A DNA stretch of 64,000 bases, taken from the NCBI GenBank assembly GCA_045596745.1, contig JAZODA010000045.1, positions 15,074-79,073 on the forward strand, in the 5' to 3' direction. Source of the DNA: RGIG3009 sp045596745. GTDB lineage: Bacteria; Bacillota; Clostridia; Oscillospirales; Acutalibacteraceae. Position 1 is the first letter of the stretch. Each line of letters begins with the position of its first letter. Below are positions 51,908-59,598 of this stretch, piece by piece. Made by a program: the position numbers and the translations under genes. The notes under the pieces are model-generated. The model made no database searches, had not been told where the DNA came from, and was given only the letters and a program-made list of their open reading frames with translations.

Positions 51908-52515
51908 CGGTGCGTATCAAAGAAGCCATTGTAGTCGAGGGAAAATACGACGCCATTCGTTTGCGGTCCGTGGTGGATGCCACCATTGTGGAAACGGACG
52001 GCTTTGGCATTTTCCGAAAGCCGGAGACGATGCAGCTGTTGCGTCGCCTGGCAGAGGCACAAGGACTGATTGTGTTGACCGACAGCGATGCGGCAGGATT
52101 TGTCATCCGCGACCGCATTGCCGGTGCCTTGCCGAGCACGCAGGTGCGGCACGCGTATGCGCCGGAGATTGTCGGTAAAGAACGTCGCAAAACCGCTCCT
52201 TCCAAAGAGGGGTTGCTCGGTGTCGAGGGAATCGACGGCGAGCGGCTGCTCGATGCGATTCTGCGCGCGGGTGCTACCGTGCTCGACGGCGATGTGGCGG
52301 CGTTGCCGACCCCGTTTTTGACCAAAGGACGGTTGTATGAGGACGGCTTGTCCGGCGGCGACAACAGCGCCACGTTGCGGCAAGCGCTCTTACATGAACT
52401 GGGATTGCCGAAGCACCTGTCCGCCAACCGTATGGTGGAGGTGCTTGGCGCGTTGCTGACCGAAGAGGAATACGTTCGGCTGCTCGCACATATTAAAGGA
52501 GAAGATATCGTATGA
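51904..52515 (+). CDS. rnmV: Ribonuclease M5-like Toprim protein
   Basis: Toprim-domain nuclease for final maturation of 5S rRNA (by similarity to Bacillus RnmV). It has 203 residues: IKEAIVVEGKYDAIRL (first Toprim acidic residue), TDGFGIF and the DxD-type LTDSDAAGF. The C-terminal half is a DUF4093-like extension. Overlaps holA and maf by four bases each, so the three are translated as a unit. Confidence 0.88.
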   Translation: MTVRIKEAIVVEGKYDAIRLRSVVDATIVETDGFGIFRKPETMQLLRRLAEAQGLIVLTDSDAAGFVIRDRIAGALPSTQVRHAYAPEIVGKERRKTAPSKEGLLGVEGIDGERLLDAILRAGATVLDGDVAALPTPFLTKGRLYEDGLSGGDNSATLRQALLHELGLPKHLSANRMVEVLGALLTEEEYVRLLAHIKGEDIV

Positions 52516-53069
52516 CCCAACCGATTGTTCTGGCATCGGCATCGCCCAGACGGCGCGAAATCTGCGACCTGCTGGGACTGACATATACCGTTTGCCCCGC
52601 CAAAAGCGAGGCGGAAGCTGACCCGAGCCTGCCGACCGACAAAGCGATTTTGCAGGTGGCGCGCGGCAAGGCCGAAGAGGTCGCGGCGCAATATCCCGAT
52701 GCCATTGTGCTGGGTGCCGACACCGCTGTGGTGGTGGATGGTCGGATTTTGGGCAAGCCGCAGGACACCGAGGATGCCAAAGCGATGTTGCGGATGCTGT
52801 CGGGACGCACGCATCAGGTGATCACCGGTGTGTGGGTGTGCGGCGGCGGTTACGACGATGGATTCGCGGATGTTGCCAATGTCACATTTTATGAAATGAC
52901 CGAGCAGGATATTGCGGCGTACGTACAGACCAATGAGCCGCACGACAAAGCGGGCGCGTATGCCGTTCAGGGCATCGGCGCACGGTATATCCGCGGTATT
53001 GACGGTGATTTTTACACGGTGATGGGTTTGCCGTGTGGACGGCTGTTCCGTTTTCTGGAGCGGCGCTGA
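52512..53069 (+). CDS. maf: Maf-family nucleoside triphosphate pyrophosphatase
   Basis: House-cleaning pyrophosphatase acting on non-canonical or dTTP/UTP nucleotides. The 185 residues open with VLASASPRRREICDLLGL, the Maf signature; GADTAVVVDGRILGKP and AYAVQGIGARYI with the catalytic acidic residues follow. It overlaps rnmV by ATGA and ends 48 bp before the sulfatase gene. Confidence 0.94.
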   Translation: MTQPIVLASASPRRREICDLLGLTYTVCPAKSEAEADPSLPTDKAILQVARGKAEEVAAQYPDAIVLGADTAVVVDGRILGKPQDTEDAKAMLRMLSGRTHQVITGVWVCGGGYDDGFADVANVTFYEMTEQDIAAYVQTNEPHDKAGAYAVQGIGARYIRGIDGDFYTVMGLPCGRLFRFLERR

Positions 53070-53117
53070 GTTTTAAGGTTTTGTTCGACAGATTTCTACA
53101 AGAAGGGAAGCGGCATT

Positions 53118-55226
53118 GTGAAAGACAGACGATATGGCCGACACGCAAAACAGGAGGCACCTGCGGAAGTGGTGCAGAACAAAGCCCCGCGCTGGCGCTT
53201 TGTGTTGTTCCTCCCGATTGCGTTTTTGTGGATGGAGCTTGTGTTCCGCGCGGCGGTGATCGAGCAGTTCTTCGGCAGCGGATTGCTGTACGTGTTCGGC
53301 TTTACGCTGGCGGCTGTGGCGGTGGTGTACATTTTGTGCACGCTGTTTTCCACCAAGGTCAACCGTTGGGTAACGGTAGGCTTTTTGGCGTTTGCCGCGG
53401 CGCTCTTGACTTCGGAAGTGATTTACGCCGGCATTTTCCCCGGCACGTTCTGGGATTTGGATAAGCTGAGCATCGCAGGTGAAGCGATGGGCGACTTCGG
53501 CGGCAACGCGCTGGTCGCCGCGTGGAATAACATCGCCTACATTCTGGCAATCTGGTTCCCGGTGGTGCTGTATGCTATATTCGGTAACCGTTTTTGCCCT
53601 GCCTACCGCGCACCCGGTCTGCTGCGTATTGTTTCCGGTGTGCTGGCGGTGGTGATTCACGCCATTATTGTGGTGTGCGCGCTGTGCTCGACCGGCGATT
53701 TGAGTCCGCGCTATCTGTACATCAGCTGTTTTGACAAAGACGCTTCGGTGGAGCAGTTTGGTCTGCTGACGATGTTCCGCCTGGATATTCGCTACGATTT
53801 CATCGACGCCAAAATCGAAGAGGATTTCTCCAAAGACGCGTCCTCCATCGGGGATTTCGACTTTATCATCGACAACGATAAAATACCGGAAGAGGACGGT
53901 CAGCAGGATGAGGACAAGATACCTGTGGTGTACACGCCCAATGTGATTGAGTCGCTGGATTTGATGTCGCTTGCCGCCTCCGAAAGCAACAGCACCATCA
54001 AGACGATGCACGAATACTTCGCGTCGGTCGAGCCGACGATGAAGAACGAGTATACCGGCAAGTTTGAGGGCAAGAACCTCATCTTTATCGTGGCGGAAGG
54101 CTTTTCGCCGTACGCGGTCAGCGAGGGGCTGACCCCCACGCTGTACAAGCTGTCGCACGAGGGTATCCAGTGTACCAACTACTACACGCCCGGCTGGGGT
54201 GTGTCCACCTCTGACGGCGAGTATACCAGTCTGCTTGGCTTGATGCCTGCGACAGGCGTCAAGAGTATGGCGTACTCCGCCGACCGCAATATGTATTTCG
54301 CGCTCGGCAACCGGATGAAAGCGGAGGGGTACAACACCTACGCCTATCACAACCACACCTACACCTATTACGGACGTGACAAGTCGCATCCCAACCTCGG
54401 TTATACCTACAAGGGTATCGGCAACGGTCTGGAACTGGATTATTCCGAGTACTACCCCGGCAAGAATACCAAGACCCGTTGGCCCAACTCGGACTACCTG
54501 ATGGCACAGGCCACGGCGGATGAATATATGGCGTCGGGCGAGCCGTTCCATACGTATTACCTGACGGTGAGCGGTCATATGCTGTACACCTTTATGGGCA
54601 ACAGTATGTCGGCGTATCACAAGTCCAAGGTGGCAGACCTGCCGTACTCCGACGAGGTCAAGGCGTACCTCGCGTGCCAGATTGAGCTCGACTTGATGCT
54701 GGAGGAACTCATCCGCAAGCTGGAAGAATACGGCATTGCGGAGGACACCGTGCTGGTGGTGACGGCTGACCATTATCCCTACGGCTTGCAGCAGTCGGGC
54801 GAGCCGGACTTCTATAGCGAATTGGCGGGCAAAGACACCACCTCGACGTTTGAAAAGTATCGCAATACGCTGATTATGTGGCACAAGGGTATGGAAAGCA
54901 TCGTCATCGACGAGCCTGTTTACAGCATCGACCTGCTGCCGACCCTCAGCAACCTGTTCGGTCTTGAGTACGATTCCCGTCTGCTGATGGGACGCGACTT
55001 CTTGTCGGATGCGCCGGCACTGGTGTGCTTCGCGGATCGCAGCTGGATCACGGAATACGGACGGTACGACTCCAAGACCAAAACCTTTACCTTGGCGGCG
55101 GGGCAGGAGTGGACGGAGGAAAACAAGAAAGAATACGTCAGCGCCATCAACACGGTGGTACGCCGCAAGTTCGATTTCTCCAACCTGATTCTCAAAAACG
55201 ACTACTACAACGAGTTGTTCGGATAA
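53118..55226 (+). CDS. LTA-synthase-like membrane sulfatase
   Basis: A 702-residue protein with a GTG start behind AGAAGGGAAG. The N-terminal third has a basic stretch and about five hydrophobic segments; the extracellular C-terminal domain is of the alkaline-phosphatase/sulfatase type used by lipoteichoic acid synthases. The candidate nucleophile is T364 in GVSTSDGEYTSLLG; metal-ligand stretches include IVAEGFSPYAV and VVTADHYPYG. In Gram-positives such proteins polymerise glycerol phosphate on glycolipid; this one could instead be a related phosphoglycerol transferase. It stands alone before a terminator. Confidence 0.88.
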   Translation: MKDRRYGRHAKQEAPAEVVQNKAPRWRFVLFLPIAFLWMELVFRAAVIEQFFGSGLLYVFGFTLAAVAVVYILCTLFSTKVNRWVTVGFLAFAAALLTSEVIYAGIFPGTFWDLDKLSIAGEAMGDFGGNALVAAWNNIAYILAIWFPVVLYAIFGNRFCPAYRAPGLLRIVSGVLAVVIHAIIVVCALCSTGDLSPRYLYISCFDKDASVEQFGLLTMFRLDIRYDFIDAKIEEDFSKDASSIGDFDFIIDNDKIPEEDGQQDEDKIPVVYTPNVIESLDLMSLAASESNSTIKTMHEYFASVEPTMKNEYTGKFEGKNLIFIVAEGFSPYAVSEGLTPTLYKLSHEGIQCTNYYTPGWGVSTSDGEYTSLLGLMPATGVKSMAYSADRNMYFALGNRMKAEGYNTYAYHNHTYTYYGRDKSHPNLGYTYKGIGNGLELDYSEYYPGKNTKTRWPNSDYLMAQATADEYMASGEPFHTYYLTVSGHMLYTFMGNSMSAYHKSKVADLPYSDEVKAYLACQIELDLMLEELIRKLEEYGIAEDTVLVVTADHYPYGLQQSGEPDFYSELAGKDTTSTFEKYRNTLIMWHKGMESIVIDEPVYSIDLLPTLSNLFGLEYDSRLLMGRDFLSDAPALVCFADRSWITEYGRYDSKTKTFTLAAGQEWTEENKKEYVSAINTVVRRKFDFSNLILKNDYYNELFG

Positions 55227-55231
55227 CAAAA

Positions 55232-55271
55232 AAGCGCAGTCCCGAATGTTTCGGGACTGCGCTTGTTTTTT
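55232..55271. terminator. Bidirectional intrinsic terminator
   Basis: 15-bp perfect stem (55232-55246 with 55250-55264), loop TGT, T-run on the + strand and A-run before it, so it can also stop the converging minus-strand genes. Confidence 0.93.
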
Positions 55272-55276
55272 GTGGT

Positions 55277-56113
55277 TTAGCAGGGAACGTTGACCCATTC
55301 GCCGGGACGGTTCTGTGCCTGCATGGCGGCGTCGCGGATTGCCATAACCCACAGCGTCTCTTCGTGTGCAACCGGCACGTTGCGGGTGCGGAAGAATTCC
55401 ACCATCTTTTTGCTGAACGGCAGGAAGAAGTCCGAATTGATGGCTAGCGACTGGCACTCGTCGGCGTGTTTGATGTTGGTCTGATAGGGTGCCCACGGTT
55501 TCCAACCGGCAATGCTGCCGCGGCGACCGTCTGCGAACTCGACCAGCAGCTGATAAGCACCCTCGGTGCCGCTGAACAGCACGCGCTCGGCAGGAGCTTT
55601 CATCAGCAGAACCATCGGCTCGAGCATATGGACGGAGTAGCCGTCAATTTCGCCGCTGCCCCAGCAGCAAACCGAGGTGATGTCCTCGGTGACAACATCG
55701 GCGTACTCGTCTGCGTAACGCAGCGAAGAGGTGGAGTAGCAGGGCGTACCGTTCGCTTCTGCCAGCGCAAACAGGCGCTTGGCGGCGGCAAGGTCGGGCG
55801 CGAACGTTTTGTCAATGAAGGTGGGCTTGCCGGAGCGCAGCGGCAGGTCGCACAGCTCTTCGTGCATCTCGCAGTTGTCGGGAGCCAGCACCACCAGGGC
55901 GTCGCTCTTTTCCACCACTTCGGCGATGGTGTCGCACGCGGTGACACCGAACTGCTCACACCACTGTGCGGTGGTCATACCGGAGTGGGGAGAAGCGATT
56001 TTGCCGTAGGCATACGCCACTTCCATCTCGCCGTCGGAGAACTGCTTAATCCAGGCGGGGTAGTTGTTGGCGTGCCACTCATCCAGGAAGTAATCGATAA
56101 ATCCGATTTTCAT
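55277..56113 (-). CDS. Gfo/Idh/MocA-type oxidoreductase, divergent
   Basis: A 278-residue protein, shorter than the usual 330-380 of the family. It starts MKIGFIDYFLDEWHANNYP, where a typical GxGxxG nucleotide motif is expected but absent. ALVVLAPDNCEMHEELC and GKPTFIDKTFAPDLAAAK follow the family plan (with IDKTF in place of EKP), and HMLEPMVLLMK is the later substrate region. Probably NAD(P)-dependent dehydrogenase-like or a degraded paralogue. It follows the larger Gfo gene on the minus strand by two bases, so the two are co-transcribed. Confidence 0.8.
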   Translation of the reverse strand: MKIGFIDYFLDEWHANNYPAWIKQFSDGEMEVAYAYGKIASPHSGMTTAQWCEQFGVTACDTIAEVVEKSDALVVLAPDNCEMHEELCDLPLRSGKPTFIDKTFAPDLAAAKRLFALAEANGTPCYSTSSLRYADEYADVVTEDITSVCCWGSGEIDGYSVHMLEPMVLLMKAPAERVLFSGTEGAYQLLVEFADGRRGSIAGWKPWAPYQTNIKHADECQSLAINSDFFLPFSKKMVEFFRTRNVPVAHEETLWVMAIRDAAMQAQNRPGEWVNVPC

Positions 56114-56115
56114 AC

Positions 56116-57180
56116 TTAACCCTCCAAAGCGATTTCACGATGCGATTCGGCGGAATCGTAGATGGCCTGCATCATACGCGCCGTGATGATGGCGGTGTCG
56201 ATGTGGCTGGCGAGACGCTCGCCGCTGCGGACGCAATCCACGAAGTGGTTGATTTCGTTTTCGAACATATTGATGTCGTCAAACGCAGGCTTCTCGGTGA
56301 CGAGCTCGCCGTCCTTGACGCCGTACAGCGTAAAGTCGCCGCCGTACTGCAGACGGATGCCTGCCTTCTCGCCGATGAAGTCGATGAACATTTCGTTTTC
56401 GAAGATGTTCTGCGCCCACGCGCCGTTGATGGTGATGGTCGGGCCGGAGGTACGAATCATACCGGTGACCATTTCTTCAACGTCGTAGATACCATCGAGA
56501 ATCGGGGGGCCTGCCCACATATCCTTGTAAACATAGTTCGGAATATCGCGGCCGAGCTTGGAGAACACCTCGGCGCTGACCGTCTTGGGCGTGGGATCGC
56601 CGCAGCAGTACATCACGATATCGAGGAAGTGAACGCCCCAGTCAATCAGCACACCGCCGCCGGCGATGGCCTTGGTCGTGAACGCGCCGCCCAGGCCGGG
56701 GATGTTGCGGTGGCAACGGAACGAGATGTAGGTCTGCAGAATGTCGCCGAGCTCACCGCTCCGGATGTATTCGCGGATGCGGTTGACAGCGCAGTTGAAA
56801 CGGTTAACCACACCGATGTTGAGGATTTTGCCCGTTTCGTGCTGAGCCTTCTGCATTTCCAGCGCTTCTTCGTAGATGCGCGCGGCGGGCTTTTCGCACA
56901 GTACGTGCTTGCCGGCGCGCAGGCAGGCAACCGCAATTTCCTTGTGAACGTTGTTGGGGGTGCAGACGGAGACCGCTTCCACCTCGGGATCGGTCAGAAT
57001 GTCGCGGTAGTCGGTGATGGCCGTGCCGCAACCATATTCCGCGACAGCCTTTTCGGCACGCTCGGGAATGATGTCACAAAAATACTTGATGACAGCGTTT
57101 TCGTTTTTGACATAGGAGGGGATGTGAGCCATGTTGGCGATGGTACCGCAACCGATAACGGCTACTACAACAGGTTTCAT
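56116..57180 (-). CDS. Gfo/Idh/MocA family oxidoreductase
   Basis: A 354-residue NAD(P)-dependent sugar or cyclitol dehydrogenase-like protein. The Rossmann motif AVIGCGTIANMAH, SVCTPNNVHKEIAV, and the family lysine in HVLCEKPAARIYEEA are all clear, as is the GGGVLIDWGVHFLDIVMY catalytic region. AAAGGACGG precedes its start. It is the first gene of a minus-strand pair and is divergent from an AraC regulator, suggesting an inducible carbohydrate function; the substrate cannot be read from sequence. No transporter gene is next to it. Confidence 0.9.
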   Translation of the reverse strand: MKPVVVAVIGCGTIANMAHIPSYVKNENAVIKYFCDIIPERAEKAVAEYGCGTAITDYRDILTDPEVEAVSVCTPNNVHKEIAVACLRAGKHVLCEKPAARIYEEALEMQKAQHETGKILNIGVVNRFNCAVNRIREYIRSGELGDILQTYISFRCHRNIPGLGGAFTTKAIAGGGVLIDWGVHFLDIVMYCCGDPTPKTVSAEVFSKLGRDIPNYVYKDMWAGPPILDGIYDVEEMVTGMIRTSGPTITINGAWAQNIFENEMFIDFIGEKAGIRLQYGGDFTLYGVKDGELVTEKPAFDDINMFENEINHFVDCVRSGERLASHIDTAIITARMMQAIYDSAESHREIALEG

Positions 57181-57298
57181 ACGAGATCCGTCCTTTCTTT
57201 TTTGGTTCTGATATAATCATAAATAATTTTTACGCAAAAGAACAGTTCAACACTTGGCAAAATAATTGTCATTTCTTTCACTCTTTTTCGGAAAAGAA

Positions 57299-57327
57299 TT
57301 GACAATATCGGATGGCTGTTTTATGAT
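57299..57327 (+). promoter_or_regulatory. Sigma-A promoter of the AraC-family gene
   Basis: TTGACA (57299-57304) and TATGAT (57322-57327) with a 17-bp spacer. The intergenic region 57181-57349 is shared with the divergent Gfo genes. Confidence 0.82.
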
Positions 57328-57349
57328 AAGGTGCAAGGGAGGTGGCAAT

Positions 57350-58222
57350 GTGGAAAAGAAGCGTTATCACGTGGACGTTACCTATATGCCGTCACCGCTG
57401 ATGCTGAATCTGCTGAATCTCTATCAAATCAGTGATCTTGCCTGCTCCTACGATTACGAAGTGCTGCCGCACCGCCAGTGGTGCTATGAGATTACCTTTG
57501 TGATTGAGGGGGAGGGCGTGTTTCGCCGCAACGATGCGGAATACGCCGTGTCTCCGGGCAAGCTGTTTGTGGTGAGCAAGGACGATACGCACTATATCCG
57601 TTCCTCCAAGCTGCGACCGCTGCGGTATATCAGTGTGGGCTTTACGTTTAACAAAAACCATACCGACTACCCGAAATATGCGGCGGTGGCGGATTTCTTC
57701 GACAACGCGGAGGAGCCCATCGCGGATGATTTGTATAACACATATGAATTGCTGTCGGCGGCGCTCAGCGAGATTTCGTCGCCGCAAACGTTGTCGGAAG
57801 AGATGGTGGCAAACTACCTGCTGCTCGTCATCGTCAACGCCTACCGCAGCTTCCACAGCAGCCGTCGCACGCGGCACACTGACCTGGTCACACCGCAGAA
57901 CACGAATCCGCTGATTTACGAAATGATTCGCTACATCGACGAGCACCTGACCTCGATGACGGTGCTGCAGGAGATGAGCCACGCGCTGGGATACAGCTAC
58001 AGCTATCTGTCCCGTCTGTTCTCCGGCACGATGGGATCGACCTTGCGCCAGTACTACAACGAGCGGCGGTTCGAAAAAGCACGCGAGCTGCTCGCCGAGC
58101 CGCGCCCGTTGGCGGATGTGGCGGAACAACTCGGCTTTACCGACACGGCCAATTTCTGCCGCGCGTTCAAAAAACAATATCAAGTGTCTCCCGGCGAATA
58201 CCGTCGGCGGAACAAACAGTAA
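57350..58222 (+). CDS. AraC-family transcriptional regulator
   Basis: A 290-residue protein from GTG 57350 behind AAGGGAGGTGG. The N-terminal cupin-type sensing domain (about 30-110) has EITFVIEGEGVFRRND and LFVVSKDDTHYI; the C-terminal AraC domain has two helix-turn-helix motifs: MSHALGYSYSYLSRLFSG and VAEQLGFTDTANFCRAFKK...SPGEYRR. Such regulators usually activate the neighbouring sugar genes on ligand binding; here the obvious targets are the divergent Gfo/Idh/MocA pair. Ends before a palindromic terminator. Confidence 0.93.
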   Translation: MEKKRYHVDVTYMPSPLMLNLLNLYQISDLACSYDYEVLPHRQWCYEITFVIEGEGVFRRNDAEYAVSPGKLFVVSKDDTHYIRSSKLRPLRYISVGFTFNKNHTDYPKYAAVADFFDNAEEPIADDLYNTYELLSAALSEISSPQTLSEEMVANYLLLVIVNAYRSFHSSRRTRHTDLVTPQNTNPLIYEMIRYIDEHLTSMTVLQEMSHALGYSYSYLSRLFSGTMGSTLRQYYNERRFEKARELLAEPRPLADVAEQLGFTDTANFCRAFKKQYQVSPGEYRRRNKQ

Positions 58223-58226
58223 AAAA

Positions 58227-58259
58227 GCTCCGACAGCGTACGCTGTCGGAGCCGTTTTT
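58227..58259. terminator. Bidirectional terminator between the AraC gene and the flavin reductase gene
   Basis: A 26-nt perfect palindrome (58227-58252) with an A-run on its left and T-run on its right, between converging genes. Confidence 0.9.
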
Positions 58260-58761
58260 ATCGTACGAGGACATCCACGATTTCGCCGATGTATTGACGG
58301 TGAAAATCGTTTGCTTTATAATGAGTAAGCAGGGCAGGGTCGAGGAATTGCCCGGCGGTGAAGTCGGAGACGTGCAGCTTGCGGCAGATAAGCACCAGCC
58401 GCGCTTGTGCAATGTAGGGCGTGTCGCCCTCGTAGGCGAGGGACAGGCCCGTTGCTTCAAATTTGTCGCCGTCGCGCCCCGAATGTGTGCCGCAATAGCG
58501 CAAGGCATCGCGGTGGTCTTCTGACAGGAACGAGAGCGAATAGGTGTTTGTCCCTTCCATCACGGAATAGGTATGACGCTGCGGACGCACGAAGCAAAAC
58601 GCCACCGGCAGATTCCACAGGATACCCACGCCGCCCCAACTGGCGGTCATGGTGTTTTGGCAGTTGCCGTCATTAGCGGTAATCAGCATCCAGTCGTCAC
58701 CGATAAGCGAAAAGGCGTTGTCGGTGAGTGCGCGGGGGTTGATGTGCGAAAATTCGGACAT
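58258..58761 (-). CDS. Flavin reductase-like FMN-binding split-barrel protein
   Basis: A 167-residue protein of the flavin reductase (Flavin_Reduct) family. The start chosen is the ATG at 58761, 6-8 bases after an AAAGGAGTG site; a longer in-frame extension lies in the promoter. Motifs: MLITANDGNCQNTMTASWGG (FMN phosphate region), FVRPQRHTY and SLSFLSEDHRDAL with a C-terminal H-x3-YIGEI. Probably NAD(P)H:flavin oxidoreductase or FMN-binding electron carrier; it stands alone. Confidence 0.88.
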   Translation of the reverse strand: MSEFSHINPRALTDNAFSLIGDDWMLITANDGNCQNTMTASWGGVGILWNLPVAFCFVRPQRHTYSVMEGTNTYSLSFLSEDHRDALRYCGTHSGRDGDKFEATGLSLAYEGDTPYIAQARLVLICRKLHVSDFTAGQFLDPALLTHYKANDFHRQYIGEIVDVLVR

Positions 58762-58793
58762 AATCGAACACTCCTTTGCGAAGTCTTTATTAC

Positions 58794-58822
58794 AGTATAC
58801 CACAAGTCGGCAATTTTGGGAA
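58794..58822 (-). promoter_or_regulatory. Promoter of the flavin reductase gene
   Basis: On the minus strand TATACT (58799-58794) with an extended TGG and a weak TTCCCA (58822-58817) at 17 bp. Confidence 0.6.
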
Positions 58823-58845
58823 CTTTTTTCAAAATTCAAAGACTG

Positions 58846-58876
58846 TTCAAATTCCGCGCGGAAAATCTGTTACACT
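58846..58876 (+). promoter_or_regulatory. Promoter of the two-component operon with a palindrome in a 19-bp spacer
   Basis: TTCAAA (58846-58851) and extended TGT-TACACT (58868-58876) are 19 bp apart; a perfect palindrome TTCCGCGCGGAA (58852-58863) occupies the spacer. Confidence 0.5.
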
Positions 58877-58899
58877 GTATGGTGTAAGGAGGTATTGGC

Positions 58900-59598
58900 A
58901 TGAGTATGGTAAAAATTATGGTCGTCGATGACGACAGCAATATCGGCGAGCTGCTTCGTTTGTATCTGGGCAAAGAGGGCTTCGACCCGGTGGTCATTGC
59001 CGACGGCGAGGAAGCGGTGGAACGCTTCGATATCGAAAAGCCTGACCTCATTTTGCTGGATGTGATGATGCCGAAGCTGGACGGCTGGCAGGTGTGCCGC
59101 AAAATCCGTAAAAAGTCGCAGTGTCCCATCATTATGCTGACCGCCAAGGGTGAGTTGTTCGATAAGGTGCTCGGCCTGGAACTGGGCGCGGATGACTATA
59201 TCGTCAAGCCGTTCGAGACGAAAGAGGTTATCGCACGTGTCAAAGCGGTGCTGCGCCGCAGCGGTATTCGGCAGGAGGAAAAGGTCAAAGAGGTTACGTA
59301 CGACGGCTTGTACATCAATATGGAAAATTACGAGCTGCGCGTTGGCGGCAAGCAAATCGACACACCGCCCAAAGAGATGGAACTGATTTACCATTTGGCG
59401 AGCAACCCCAATCGGGTGTACACCCGCGATCAGCTGCTCGACGAGGTGTGGGGATTCGAATACTATGGTGACAGCCGCACGGTGGACGTGCATGTCAAAC
59501 GATTGCGCGAAAAGTTAGAGGGCGTCTCCGAACAGTGGACGCTGAAAACCGTATGGGGTGTGGGGTATAAATTTGAAGTCAAACAGGACGCTCTTTAA
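58900..59598 (+). CDS. OmpR/PhoB-family response regulator
   Basis: A 232-residue protein: receiver domain (1-120) with the acidic pair VVDDDSN, phosphorylation site D54 in LLDVMMPKLDG, Thr in MLTAKG and Lys in DDYIVKPFE; then a winged-helix DNA-binding domain (about 130-228) with PKEMELIYHLASNP and SRTVDVHVKRLREKL. TAAGGAGG precedes ATG 58900. Its stop overlaps the sensor kinase start, so the pair is co-translated. Partner of the downstream kinase and likely regulator of the HtrA gene that follows. Confidence 0.95.
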   Translation: MSMVKIMVVDDDSNIGELLRLYLGKEGFDPVVIADGEEAVERFDIEKPDLILLDVMMPKLDGWQVCRKIRKKSQCPIIMLTAKGELFDKVLGLELGADDYIVKPFETKEVIARVKAVLRRSGIRQEEKVKEVTYDGLYINMENYELRVGGKQIDTPPKEMELIYHLASNPNRVYTRDQLLDEVWGFEYYGDSRTVDVHVKRLREKLEGVSEQWTLKTVWGVGYKFEVKQDAL

